A DNA stretch of 64,000 nt, from assembly GCF_030272615.1 (NCBI RefSeq), contig NC_081411.1:215496654-215560653 (forward strand). Reading direction: 5' to 3'. The stretch comes from Cryptomeria japonica. Lineage: Eukaryota > Streptophyta > Pinopsida > Cupressales > Cupressaceae. The notes beneath the pieces were generated by a model. That model saw nothing but the letters and a program-made list of their open reading frames with translations. It was not told the origin of the DNA and did not search any database. Shown here in pieces: positions 11,186 to 25,289 of the stretch (its first letter is position 1; every line of letters begins with the position of its first letter). The position numbers and the translations under genes are program-made.

Positions 11186-12840
11186 ACCACAAGATATTTT
11201 AAAATTGTGTTGGTTGTAGACTTCATCTATCATGAACATTTCAAGGCACCATGAGCAACATAATAGGTTGAGGCATTATGCTCATTATGATACAGGTTTG
11301 AATGGTCATGGCAATTTTATACAATTTTAATTATTACAATCTTGATGACCCATAATTTTAAGCTGTTAATTTGGATTATTAGGTGAAACAGGGCAAAAAA
11401 CATAGCTCAATGGATTCAAGTAAGACAATGGTAATGTTGGTTCTCAAATCAACATATTGGATAAGTTCTAAGGTAATGCCAACTCCTATCTTCAAACTCT
11501 CCAATTGATTTGGCCAACTTATGGAGTGAACCAATTAGATTGCTAACTCCCTCACTTCAGGCTCTACAAAACCTAGGTGGGTGTACGTATTCACCAACTA
11601 GTTCTCCAAATTGGTGCTTTTTATAGCAAATTGTACAATGTATCTTCTCCTTCTAGTGTTTATCTCAAAGTGGCATATGTCTTTGGGATAAATTATCTCA
11701 CCATTCTAATTATTTTAACTTCTCCTAATTCTTCTTGCTTCGATTTGATTACTTCTTACTCCTACTCTCCACTTCTATCTCCTACTTGCATGAAACTTAA
11801 ATTGAAAAGTATAAGTAATGATTGAATTGAAATTTATATGCAATAGACCAGTGTCTTCTTTTCTTTTGGGCTACAGAGTCACCTTCTTCTAGACTTTCAC
11901 GTATAACCCTATGAGACAATTTTTAAATTCAACACTTGGATGAATCTGTCAACTAGTCTAACCCTCAATACTATTTAATTAATGTTGGCCACAACAACTA
12001 GTCAAATTGAATTTAACTTTCCTTGAAAGACCAATTAGACAAGAAACATAAGAACACAAAAGTCACAAATGATTCTTGTTTATCAAATTGCCATGACAAC
12101 AAATAATTCTTTCATATGAAGATTTAAGATAGCATTCATTTGCTGGAAATGAAAATCATAGAGAACTGATATCTAGAAATAAGAGATCTTCCACAACGCA
12201 ATTGAAATGAAAACGTTGATTGTATTACTTAAAATAATATTACATTTAGTATCTTGTTCTCCTCTTCTATGTTACAAAAATTTTCTTCTTTTTCTCCCTT
12301 ATATCTACATTTTTTCACCACTTATATATGTGGTTGAATTGGCACCATACCCCTTTTCGGGCGAAAAGTCACCATTTTACATTAAAATTAAAAAAACCTT
12401 TTGAAATTTTTTTATGTGGTAGGAAACATCCATATGTCAAATGGGTCTTCATCAGATGTGAGATTTTCAAACATTGTCATGCCAAGTCAACATCTACTTT
12501 CATGCAAGTCGAAATAAAAGGCGTTTCAGCCTGCTTACGGTCTTTTGTACGATCTATAGCCAAAAACACAACATACAGACCTAATATTTTTACTAGATCT
12601 TGGAAAATTGATTTTATGAAATTGGTCTTTCTTATATTTTTATTTTTCATTCATTTTCGTTCTCTGTCCATGTCATCTTTTCTGCAGGTCAAAAACACTA
12701 GTCTTTCATGAGGGTCCATCGGAATTTATTCATATCCTTCTTTACATAGGTGCTCAAATCATTCATCATCCATTATGTGTCATTTCCATAAAGTGACCAC
12801 CATTTTTAATAATAGGATGCTTGAAATTATTTGGAAATTT
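11186..12840. other. intron-like sequence of paralog B, nothing recognised
   Basis: AT-rich DNA between the solo LTR and the kinase exons. Frames here are short and show no domain. I see no terminal repeats. Confidence 0.4.
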
Positions 12841-12844
12841 CAAG

Positions 12845-14592
12845 GCCCAACAGGCTGCTCGAAGCGACAAGATAAATCTAAGATATCAAATAGGTACCAC
12901 AACCAGAAATGTCACTACCCACCTATCTCGGGTTTGGTAAATTTCTAAAAGAATGTAGCACTCAAATCTTTAAAGTATGGGCAAAGGCTTCACCTTATAG
13001 GTAATGGAAACATTTGGTGAAGAAGATGAGACCATCTGGGTATGAGTTCACACTCAAGGAATTGCAGCGCGCAACAAATGGGTTTGGAGAAAAAATCGGC
13101 AAAGGGGGTTTTGGCACAGTTTACTTGGTGAGTTCCTTCAAATTAAATAAAAAGATTTGAGTATTGTAGTGTTTGAAGTTTCAAAAAAAATGCCAGTTGT
13201 TCTCCAGTAAACATGTTTTGTTTTTGTTTTTTAAGGGAACTTTCTCTGATGGAAGAAAAGTTGCAGTAAAAGTATTCAACAAAGATGAAATTTGACGCCA
13301 GGAATATTGGATGAATGAATTGGTAATTGTAACAACGTTACACCATCCAAGCATCTTGAATTTTCTGGGATATTGCTTTGAAGATAACTTGATGTTGGTA
13401 AATGAATATATGGAGGGAGGAAATCTATCATATCTACTTTTTGGTAATCCTATTTCCTTGTTTGATGTATGTTTCTTATGTTAAGGGAGAAACCATATCT
13501 TATCCTCAAACATACAGATATCTAAAATAGTTGGAACGAGCAGGCCCAGAAATTAAACAGATTATTGACTGGCCAACAAGGATGAAGATTATATTAGACA
13601 TAATAAGAGGAATCTGGTATCTTCACGAGGGCACCAACGAGTGTATGGTGCACAGAGATATCAAACCATCAAACATTCTTCTGGATAATAATTTTAATGC
13701 CAATATTTCAGATTTTGGCTCTACGAGAATACTTCCAGATGACACCCAAAGCGCCCCTTTGGAGACTTGTATAGATGGTGGAGTATCTCCTACTTACTTA
13801 GCCAATTTATCTACCCATGTAACAACGAATACTTCTAGATCAATGCATGATTCGCTTGTCCCACCACTAAATTAGATATTTAAATAGTTTATTAATATAG
13901 ATCATTCAGTTTTTCTAAGAGTAAATTTTTCTTCTTATTTAGCTGATTAATATAGTTTTCAAGTTTTCAGAGTTTATATACAACGGTTTATAATAGATAT
14001 TTGGATATGATTGTGAGCAATTTTTATTATCAATATTTTCGATCAATGATTCATATTTTTCTTTCCAAATGATTCTACAGGGGATATATAGATCCTGAGT
14101 GTTTTGAAACTTGTCATGTGACAAATAAATCAGACATTTACAGCTTTGGAATGCTGTTGTTAAACATAGTATCTAGGAAAAAGTTAATACAACAGAAAGA
14201 TGAGGGTATGCACATTCTCTATGACCATGTAAGTACTTTACTGGTATAAAACAGTCTCTACTACTTATTTTTAGGGGCTCTGGCATCCCAACTAAACATT
14301 TAATTTACGATTTCATATGTGGATGCAGGCGTGGAGGTTACAAAGAGAGTATCGCCCTATTGAGTTAATAAACCCTCAATTACTCAGCACTGAGGGTTTG
14401 AATCCAACCAGAATATTAAGAACAATCACAGTAGCCCTTTGGTGCATTCAAAGAGAATCCAAGATACGCCCGTCGACATCACAAGTATTTGATATGCTTT
14501 CAACAGAGGAGGAGATTCCTACCCCTCCACTTCCATATCATTTTTATTGTTCAGATAGGGGTTATATTTATTCAATCATGACAAGTTTATAA
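12845..14592 (+). pseudogene. kinase paralog B, kinase domain with canonical catalytic motifs
   Basis: The exons match the intact gene in number and phase: linker/G-loop to 13,127; 13,236-13,443; about 13,518-13,765; 14,081-14,228; and 14,329-14,592. Unlike the intact gene the catalytic motifs are canonical: GKGGFGTVY, VAVKVF, VHRDIKPSNILLD and ISDFG. SDIYSFGMLLLNIVS and the C-lobe follow. The domain was once an active-type serine/threonine kinase. It is broken by TGA at 13,293-13,295 and by a frame mismatch at the start of the third exon (near 13,518-13,531). The N-terminal exons of the same gene lie 5 kb upstream, beyond a MITE and a solo LTR. Whether the C-terminal exons are still transcribed cannot be seen. 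Confidence 0.85.
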
Positions 14593-14599
14593 TGTATTT

Positions 14600-14929
14600 A
14601 AGATGGTTGTTCTTCAATTTATTGGAAAATTTTGATCAATGAAATATAATAATTATTTATCATTTTTTTTATAAATAAGTGTGTTGGCATTCTATTAATT
14701 AGAAATTTAAGTACACATATTTTAGAAAAAGATGAGTGGATACAAGATCACTCCTCCAATGTCTAACTGTCTTCTGCCTCTTTCAATTTTTTCTACTCTT
14801 GCCACTTAGATAGCTTTATTTTATGATGTTATTTATTGTCTTTTGATAAGAAAGAAATGTGTAATTACTATTAACTGTTGAAGAATATAAAATTTAAATA
14901 AAATAATCTAATTAATCTCCCATTCCTCT
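14600..14929. other. 3' flank of paralog B
   Basis: AT-rich sequence after the kinase stop codon. No clear poly(A) signal or repeat border is visible. The LTR homology begins near 14,930. Confidence 0.35.
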
Positions 14930-16348
14930 AACTCATATTTCTCATCCGTCTATGCATTATAGGACCTTTATTATGTTGAATTAATATTTGATTCAATATT
15001 ATGAGTCATATTTCATTTCAATACATCAACACTTTATTATTTGGGCTCTTATTTTATCTGTGCCCTTCATCGCATTTCATTTCATACTTATATGGGTCAT
15101 ATGTCATTAAAAAGTTCAATGCACCTTTTCCCCCATCTAAATATTATTACTTTTCATATAAATTATATTTTTGATATCAGGACCCTATTATCTCACATCC
15201 CTAAAAATTTGAGAGTAATTTGTTGAGACAATGGTGCTTGGTCCGATGCTTTTTGGCTAAATTTTTGGAAGGATAATATGTCAGTCTTGCCATTTTCAAG
15301 GAAATTTTACTATGAAATCCCTAAATAAGGCATCACTCCTAATTCATTTAAACAACACACATCATCTCTCATTATCATCCCATCATTATGTTATCATTCC
15401 AATTCCAAAAGCAACTATGATTCAAGGAGGAGCAAGATATACCAAGCCATCTTCTATTATGTTTCCATGATGAATTTATGATTGATTTTATGATAATTTA
15501 TCATGTTATTGCATCAACACATGGGGGACTTATGATCATCAATTGAAAGTATAATCATTTCAATTGAGAATTTTAATTCAAGTATTTTATTTTCATATCT
15601 AGGCTTTGCCCTTTCAAGCACACTTGCCATTTCAATTTCAATTTCAATTCATTTATAGGGTTAATTCCAAACCCAATGTTTAACCTAAGAAAACCCTTAT
15701 CAACCCACCAATTATAATTTTCTCCTTTTATGTGTAAAATCAAGTTCAGCTACAAGCTTCCAACAAAGACCGAACATGGGAAAATGCTCAAGACCTAGCG
15801 ATAAAGTTCCTCAAAATTTCATCAAGATTCCTTTGGAAAAGGGTCTTTGGGTACCATTATCTTGAAAAAGGGCCTTTGGGTGTCCTTTTCCTCTTATTTT
15901 AGGTTCAAGTTTGGCACGAAGCAGCTACATGGTCTCGAGGTCTCGAATCCAATTTGGTGCTTGAAAATTCTTTAGTTGGACACAGATGTGTAATTGTCAT
16001 TGTCTACTACATTTCAACTTAGATTTTTGTGACAAGTTCCTCTATGGATCCCCTTTCCAAATTTGGGTTCGTTTTGTGATTATCAGTCTACATTTTTCTA
16101 TTCATGCTATCCATTATCAGTTTTGTACCTTCTTGCCCTAATTCTCACATTCAATTTACATCCTTTCAATTGCTCGTTTTCAACTCAATCAAGGAGTATT
16201 TAATTCACCTTATTTTCATCCTCTTTCTCATTAAATTGGAGGTTGATCCAATTGAGTTCATTCTCCTTCTAAGTGAAATCATTGCGAAGTAGGTTTAGTT
16301 CCTAGTTTGCATACATAAACTAGTGAACCCTATTTACAATCTATTACA
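14930..16348 (+). repeat. first LTR of the non-autonomous element
   Basis: Matches 18,855-20,191 along its length, from TATGCATTATAGGACCTTTA near 14,951 to the CA at 16,347-16,348. Its outer about 80 bases are not recognisable. Confidence 0.7.
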
Positions 16349-16515
16349 ATTTGGCGAACCCAACTCTTCTTACACTTTGATTTTTTTTAAATCTAAAATT
16401 TATTATTTGCACAATTTCATTGCATACATTGGTTGAACATTTCTTTGGTCACATTTTTATCTATTAATATGGCATATCAATATTTGGGATGATCGTAGAT
16501 CATGCATTTTGTTAA

Positions 16516-16875
16516 ATGGAGTTGTTATATTCTTTTGCTAGTTTAATTTCAATTTTCATTCAAGATACTCAAGATGTTGCCTTCCATGCATATGATGATA
16601 GCTTAGCTCTTCCTTTCATCCATAGTTATGATTTATCATTTCCCAAATTTTGTCTCACCCATGAGGACACTTTGGTGCAAGAAGAGACTATGAACACTTC
16701 TTTCAAAGATCTCTCTCCTAAGGATGAATATTTGGAGAGAAATGTTTATCCTTCTCCTAAAATGTACCTCACCCATGCAGAACATTTCATGCAAGACGAG
16801 GATATCATGGCCACAGTTCCTACTAATACATTAAATTATTTTTATTTTAATGGCCTTCCCTCTAAACATGAATAG
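16516..16875 (+). pseudogene. unrecognised frame in the internal region, repeated at 20,361
   Basis: A 119-codon open frame starts MELLYSFASLISIFIQDTQD and contains HSYDLSFPKF and ETMNTSFKDLSPKDE. The second internal copy (20,361-20,651) keeps the same reading, with HSYDLPFPKF and ETMNTSFKDLPLKDE. Conservation of the frame between copies hints at an old coding region or a shared ancestor. It resembles neither Gag nor Pol, and no function can be given. Confidence 0.35.
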
Positions 16876-18760
16876 GAACATAGTTTAGGATGTGTGCAAA
16901 AAAATTTTGAGGCTCATGAGAAATATACATTACACTTTTCTAGGGAATGTTTAGGTTTCCAACCTCCTCCTTTGTCTACATCCCCTCCCCCATTGTCTAA
17001 CACTTCCAAATTTTCATTGCAACAAGATGGTATTTTGTCTGACCTTCTTCATGCTAAGTTGTTTTCCCTTCTTTGGTGCAAACAAAGAAGAAAAAGTAGA
17101 AAGATCTTGGGAAATCATTGATTCTAGTTCCATCCAAGTAACAAGTGGTCCAATGAGTGGCATCCTTTTCATGACCATTTTAAATAACATTTATGACCTA
17201 TTATGTTGCCCCTCACTATGTAACATTGGAAGCTTGTCTTTTGGGGGCTCATTGTCATTCATGGTGGTACAATTTCAAGTGCAATCATAATCAGTGAGTT
17301 CAACATAATAGACTATTTATTCTTGTGTCTATGCTTGGGGAGCAAGAGTAGTTTTCAATCATTCCTTCTTTTTATGGATTCACTTTTCCTTTGTTCAGTT
17401 GCATCTTTTATAACGTGATGTCCTTTCTTGCATAGAAATATCACTCATGTGAGTACATGTGTGTTCCTTGGTTAGGACCTATAACTTTCGTGTAATCGTA
17501 TTTATTTTATGAATGATCTCTCCATTGAAAGTTTACAAGCCTTTTCTAAGAATGGACATATTCTCTAGCAATAGGGAAGGTGTGAATTCTTAGTGTCCTT
17601 CCCCTCCCCTTTGGTTCAAGATGTTATTTTTGATAAATATCTCCTCTTGGTGGTAGAAGACTTTGGGCAAAGGTCTCTTCCTCCTCTAATCATGCATCCC
17701 TTGAAAAAGGATCCCTTTATATTTTTTTCAAGATATCTCTTTTACAACTCTCTTCCTTGCCTAAACGTGTTGTGTCCTCTTTAGCTTGGAGTGTATGTAC
17801 ATTGTTTCCTAAAGGATATCTCCTTGGTGATGAAGGTGTTTATCCTTGTTTTGTTTCTTTCTACCTTAAGACATCAACATAGGGTTATGTTGACGGGGGC
17901 ATATATGCAGCCTCCTAGTTGCATTTTTAATTATCCTTGTTCAATTGGAAAATTTTATCAACCATCATTTGTCTTAGATGGGTTGTTACATACTCATTTT
18001 TAATTCCCAAAACAATACATTTTTCTATTTTGTCTATTTTTTATCTTATATGGGTTGTTACATCCTCATGTTTCATTCTCAAAACCAAAAACTTTTTCCA
18101 TTATTTTTATCATTTATATTTTATTGGTTATTGCATCCTCATGTTCCATACTCAAAACCATACATTTTCTATTCTTTCTATCATTATATTTTACTAGTTG
18201 TTGCATCCTCATGTTTCGTACCTGAAACCATATACATTTTCCATCATTTTCTTCTTTATATAGGTTGTTGCAAATTTTTAAAACCAAACAATTGTCTTAG
18301 ACGAGATGCTTCATTCCTGAAACTAGAGACCTCCATGGATTGCCTAAAATAACAAAACTTCCTAGCCCATGGAATCCATGTTCCTTTCTCTCTCTCCCAT
18401 GAACCCATAGAATCTATGTTGCATCATGGTTTCTTGTATCCTCAATTGGTGTACGTCCTTATTCTTTATATAAGTCCACTTATACTCTTATAATTACATG
18501 CTTAATGATATTAGCGATTCAAACATTTTGACATTGAGGTCTCTTCAACTACTTGACTTGGAACTTTGGTTTTAGTACTAATGTTGCTTGATTTGTGTAT
18601 ATTTGAAGGTTACTTTCATGGATTGAAAGGATACTATGCGTGGGGGCTTGTACATCACTCAAAATTAGTCTTCTCCTATCCTTAGCTTATCTTGCTTTTA
18701 GATGCTTTATCTCTTCATTTCTACTTTACCATGAGTATGACTATAAGGTCATACTTTTAT
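16876..18760 (+). other. rest of the internal region, non-coding
   Basis: Low-GC, T-rich sequence with Pro-rich fragments but no domain. It contains the 72-bp tandem repeat at 17,981-18,290 and ends in a polypurine tract. Confidence 0.5.
17981..18290 (+). repeat. tandem repeat, period about 72 bp, about 4.5 copies
   Basis: Each unit begins like GGTTGTTACATCCTCATG, continues with TCTCAAAACCA and ends in a T-rich ATCATT run. Unit starts lie near 17,981, 18,054, 18,127, 18,198 and 18,263. Frames across it are by-products of the repeat. Confidence 0.7.
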
Positions 18761-18774
18761 AAAGTGGGGGCTAA

Positions 18775-20191
18775 ATCTAGCGTCTTAAATTGTACTCTTT
18801 TAATTATGGAGTCAGACACTCTCCAAGCACTCATTTTAGTATTTCTCATTCCTCTATGCATTATAGGACCTTTATTGCAATAAATTAATAGTTAATTCTA
18901 TATTATGAGTCCTATTCAATTTCAACACATCAGTACTTTATTATTTGGGCCCTTATTTTAAGTGGGACCTTCATATTATTTCATTTCATACTTATATGGG
19001 TCCTATGTCATTCAAAAGTTCAATACACCTTTTCTCCCATATAAATATTATAAAATTTCATATAAATTATATTTATAGTATAAATTATAATATGTTGATC
19101 TAGTCATTTCTGAAACTATCTCCAATGAGAAAATATAATAGTTATAAGTCGGTCAAAAGGTGATTTAACTATGAAATACCTATATAAGGCATCTCTCCTA
19201 ATTCATTTCAACAACAGATATCATCTCACATTATTATGTTATCATTCCAATTCTACAATCAACTATGACTCAAGAAGCAACAAGCTATAGAAAGGATTCC
19301 TCTATTATGTTCTCATGATAAATTTATGATGATTTATCACATTGTTTCATCAACACGTGGAGGAATTATCCTAAGAGCATTGCATCATCAATTAAAGGTA
19401 TAATTATTTCAATTAAGCATTTCCATTCAATCATTTCAATTTTAAATCTAGCCTCTACCCTTTCAAGACATGCTTTCCATTTCAATTTTAATTCAATTAT
19501 AGGGTAATTCCAAATTTGAGTTTTGACCTAGGAAAACCCATATCAACCCAACAACCATTTTCCCCTCTTATGTGTAGACTCAAGTTCAACTATAGGCTTC
19601 CAACAGAGATTAAAGACAAGAAAGTTCTTAGAACCTACAGACAAAGGACCTCTCCAAATTTCATCAAGAATCCTTTGGACAGGGGTGTTTGAATGTCATT
19701 GTCCTAGACAAGGGTGTTTGGGCATCCTTGTCCTCCCAGTTAAAGTCCAAGCTTGGCAGGAAGCAGGCACATGGTCTCAAGACCTCTCAAATCCAGTTTG
19801 ATGTTCAAACTTCTCCAATTGGTCAGGGGTGCCAAACCATCCTTTTCACTACATTTCAACTTAGATTTTTGTGACAGGTTCCTCTTTGCATCCCCTTTCC
19901 AAATCTAGATTGGTTATCTGATTATCAGTTCTACATTTGTCTGTTCATGCTATCCATTGTCAAATTTGCACCTTCTTACCCTAATTCTCATTTTCAATTC
20001 ACATCCTTTTAATTTCTCATTTTCAACTCAATCAAGGAGTACTAAATTCACCTTTTTCTAAACCCTTTTCTCATCAAATTGTAGGTTGAGTCAATTGAGT
20101 TCATTCTCCTTCTAAGTGTAATCATTGTGAAATAGGTTTAGTTCCTAGTTTGCATACATAAACTAGTGAAACCTATTTCCAATGTCTTACA
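18775..20191 (+). repeat. second LTR of the non-autonomous element
   Basis: Starts right after the polypurine tract with TCTAGCGTCTTAAATTGTAC (probably TG decayed to TC) and ends in CA before ATTTTTGTGAACC. Nearly all of it matches the first LTR. Confidence 0.7.
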
Positions 20192-21176
20192 TTTTTGTGA
20201 ACCTGACTCTTCTTACACTTGCATATCTTCTGATTTTAAATATAATTTTTGCACAATTTTATTACATGCATTGGTTGAACATTACTTTGGTTACATATTT
20301 ATCAATTAATATAGCATATGAATATCTTGGTTGACCATAGATACATTTGGTTAACTATAGTTGTTATCTTCTTTTGCTAGTTCAATTTCAAGTTTCATTC
20401 AAGATATTCATGATGTTCCCTTCCATGCATATAATGACGACTTGGCTCTTCCTTTCATCCATAGCTATGATTTACCCTTTCCTAAATTTGGTCCCACTAA
20501 AGAGAACACTTTGGTACAAGAAGAGACAATGAACACTTCTTTCAAAGATCTCCCTCTTAAGGATGAAGCATTGGAGAGTGATTTTTATCCTTCTACTAAA
20601 ATTTATCTCCCCCATGGACACTATTTTTTGCAAGAGGAGGACATCACCTAACTTTCCTAATAATACCTTACATTATTTTCATTTTAATGACCTTCCCTCT
20701 AAACAGGGATACAATGGACATGGTTTAGGATGTGTTCAACAAAGTTTTAAGGTTCATGAGAAATCTACACTACACTTTTATAAGAAAAGTTTAGGTTTCC
20801 AACCTCCTCCTTTGTTGCCATCCCCTCCTTCATTGTCTAACACTTTCAACTTTTCATTACAACAAGATAATATTTGTCTAACCTTCAAGTCATACTAAGT
20901 TGATTTCTCTTCTTTGGCCCAAATGAATAAGAAAACATAGACAATATCTTTAGAATTCCTTTTCACAAAGTATCATCAAGTCCATGTCCATTCCACTAAT
21001 GAATGTCAAGATTTGAATACTAAAATTTAACAAATCATTGATTCTAGTTCCATCCAAGTAACAAGTGATAATGAGGGTCATCCTTTTCATGATCTTTCTC
21101 AATAACATTTATGACCTATTAGGCTACTCCTCACTATGTGATATTGGAAGCTGACCTTTTGGTGGTTCATTGTCAT
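20192..21176 (+). repeat. second internal copy, left part
   Basis: Repeats 16,349-17,259, including the conserved open frame at 20,361-20,651. It is cut at GTCAT by the gypsy insertion and continues at 32,290. Confidence 0.75.
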
Positions 21177-22499
<1,323 letters not shown>

Positions 22500-22503
22500 T
22501 TTT

Positions 22504-22521
22504 TGGTGTCATTGTTGGGGA
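22504..22521 (+). other. primer binding site of the gypsy element (tRNA-Asp type)
   Basis: TGGTGTCATTGTTGGGGA lies four bases after the LTR. It equals the usual Athila/Tat primer site apart from C-to-T and G-to-A changes, the pattern left by decay of methylated cytosines. Confidence 0.7.
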
Positions 22522-22621
22522 TTGTGTCAAAATAAGAACCTACCATAGTCATGAATTTTTAAGTTTTTAGTATAGTTGGTTTTGATGGTTCAATTTTTTG
22601 AAGTAATTTTCATGAATCTAA

Positions 22622-23650
22622 ATGCATAGACAAAGAAGAGATGATCAAGGTAGATTCCTTCCCAACCATCTTGATCATAGAAGAATCAATCCAAATGAAG
22701 CACCAAATGTAAACCCTTTTGTTGCAATTTACCAAGCCCCAGATAATTTGAACTCGCTTGCATTTAAACTTTTTGAGAACAACCTTCATCTCCTCTTTGG
22801 AACTCCTGAAAAGGACCCTTGTCCAGTAACTTCTCCTCAAATACCAATGCAAGGAAATCCACCCCCCAATGGGAATAACCCACCTCCACCTATGAACCCA
22901 ACATTTGAGTTTCCCATTTCTGATTTGCATAACAATGCTAACCTCAAGAACATTCCAGCTTCTTCTTTGCCCAAATTTTAATGGATTGGTAATAGAGGAC
23001 CCTGATACTTTCTTGTTTGAATTTTATGTCCTTTGTAGGAGTTATGATTACACTACAGATGCCCATAGACTTAAAATATTTCCTGCCACTTTAAAAGAAT
23101 CATCTTTGAGATGGTTTATGCGTCTAGGGAGTAGTACAATCAATACATGGGATGAGATGAAATGGTTGTTTCTTGTCAAATATAAAGATTATTGTAGAGG
23201 GATTGACCTCCATGGGTATGATATCTTTAGAATTACTCAAAGGGAGGATGAGAGTCTAGAAGATTATTTGGAGAGATTTCTATTCAGTGTTAAGAAGTCC
23301 AAGCATAGTACTTTAAATGAAGATTCTATTAAGTTGATATTTCTATGAGGAATTAGTGATGAATGCATGGATACTTTAGACCTCATGTGAGGTGGTGATA
23401 TAGCTGAATCAACATGGAATGAAATTGGTCAAATTTGTCATAAGTATTCCAGGTCCTCTACTAAGAAGAATAGGTGCTTCAAGTCAAGGGTGACTTCATC
23501 GACATCCAGTAATGGAGTTTCACGAATGGAGCTTAGTCACCTTTTGAAGGATTTTAAAGAGGATAGCATAAACAATATGGATACTCAGTTACACATACTT
23601 CAAGCTAAGAAGAAGCATGAGTAAACTAAGGCAATGCTTGCAGAATTCTG
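22622..23650 (+). pseudogene. gypsy gag
   Basis: The start near 22,622 reads QRRDDQGRFLPN; the matching start codon in the live ancestor is uncertain. After a frame change near 22,975 comes the Retrotrans_gag core: FYVLCRSYDYTTDAHRLKIF, then LRWFMRLGSSTINTWDEM and EDESLEDYLERF. Stops occur at 23,346, 23,389 and 23,623. A Cys-rich piece (CLHCR...DCKCK near 23,650) may be a broken zinc knuckle. A Gln/Pro-rich stretch (23,760-24,420) leads to the protease. Gag would package the element RNA. Confidence 0.8.
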
Positions 23651-24539
23651 TCTGCATTGTAGGTAGAAGAAGAGGGACTGCAAATGCAAGATGATTGCAA
23701 ATCTTGATGTTCCTGATTTCAAGCCAATACATGGAGATGATGAACAAGTATTTTATGTTACCCAAAGAAGGCCAAATTTTCCAAGAGAAGGTATGCCTCC
23801 TAATCCACTTTCTTTTTCTGGTTATAATGGAAATTCCTATACACAAAATAATCAGTGGCAACCTCCATATACTCAAAATTTTGGATATTATCAAAACTGG
23901 TATAACCCTCAAGGCCAAGGGAAAAATTGTGCCAATCAATCTCCATAGTGGCACCAGTCGCAAGGTAATTGGTCTTAATCTTAGGGACCATGGCAGCCAT
24001 TCCAAGGGAATTGGAAACCTATTCCTCAATGGAGAGGAAATCAACAATGGTCAAATCAGTTTTTCAGTTATCAGCAACCTCAGCAGCAGCCTTAGCAACC
24101 CGCTATAATTCCCCCTCCTGTTGCTAATATCATTCCACCAAAACCCACACAACTGCCTACTCAACCCATGGCAAATCCTAATAGCAAGCCTCAACAACAA
24201 CAACAAATTTATTCAGTTGCTCTTAATCAATACCCAACATATTCTCTTACTATAAGTGATATTCACCTTAGATCAAGGACAACTTTTCCTAACTCATCCC
24301 CTCCAGTGATAACTGAAGTACAAAAGGAAAAGGAAATATGGAGCCCAACAACCGAAATTCCTCAGAGTCAACAAATACCCCCATTTCCTCAAAGGTTGCA
24401 AGCTAAAGAGATTCCTTAGTAGGAGGATATAATATGTGTTAAGATTCCATTATTTCGGGCTATTAAGGATCTCCCTATCTATGGTAAGGCAATTGAAGAG
24501 CCATGTTTAAAGAAACCTAGCAGAAAGAAAAATGGTCTG

Positions 24540-24886
24540 TAAACAGTGCATGCAATGGGTCAACTGGCTGATATTATGTTGGAAAAGTTTCAATACCTAA
24601 ATATTCTGACCCTGGTAGTCCTATTATGAAAATAGTTATCAATGACGCTCAAATAAAGAATGCACTAGTAGATCAAGGAGCAGCAATCAATGTAATGATG
24701 AAGGACATTATCAAAAAGATTAATATAAATAGCCTCGGACCTACTCCTACTATCCTGCAACTTGCCGATAGTTCTACAGTTAGGCCTGATGGTATGATTG
24801 AAGATGTTGTGGTCACTTTGGATTCTTGGGAATATCCGACAGATTTTATGATCAGGGGATATTTGGACATCTTAGGAAGATCTTAA
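24540..24886 (+). pseudogene. gypsy aspartic protease
   Basis: The frame at 24,626-24,886 reads KNALVDQGAAINVM at the active site, where the usual motif is D-S/T-G. The serine or threonine is replaced by glutamine, so the active site is altered. PTILQLADSS and DSWEYPTDFMI follow in the usual order. A stop ends the frame before RT. Confidence 0.75.
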
Positions 24887-25289
24887 AGCTACATTGGGGG
24901 GAAATCTAGACATCTCAGCTACAGCAGATGCATTTATTGGATGCAGATCAAGGGACATGACTATTTATGATGTAAATTCAACTAAAACTCTTGTTTTGTA
25001 TTCACCTTCTTAGCCCCAACTTGATCATGAACAAGTTGTTTGGCTTGATGTAGGGGAAGAATTAGACGGAGAAATCAACTCTATCAATCAAATTATGATT
25101 ATCAATAGAGAATCATTCATACGACTCTAGGATGATGATTCTATCCTTTCTAATATTCTGGAAAATCAGTATAATCTGGAGCAGTAATCATAGGAGCTAA
25201 CATCGAGTATAGCAGCATTGGACTATCCTGCAGCCACTCACATATTGCATACCTTGTTGCCATAGGAAGTCTACACTTCTTCTCTTTCT

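Noticed and set aside
9868-11195. 12-base direct repeat TCTACCACAAGA near both sides of the solo LTR taken as target duplication
   Set aside because: It does not abut both LTR ends; the exact 5-bp CATCT next to TG and CA is the better duplication.
17981-18290. Regularly spaced repeats that could suggest a CRISPR array
   Set aside because: Units are contiguous with no unique spacers, and the DNA is a plant nuclear genome.
17027-18352. Overlapping Phe/Tyr/Leu-rich frames in the internal region
   Set aside because: T-rich sequence and the 72-bp tandem repeat produce them; no conserved motif.
23589-24047. 152-codon minus-strand frame inside the gypsy element
   Set aside because: It lies opposite the gag C-terminal region and shows no domain.
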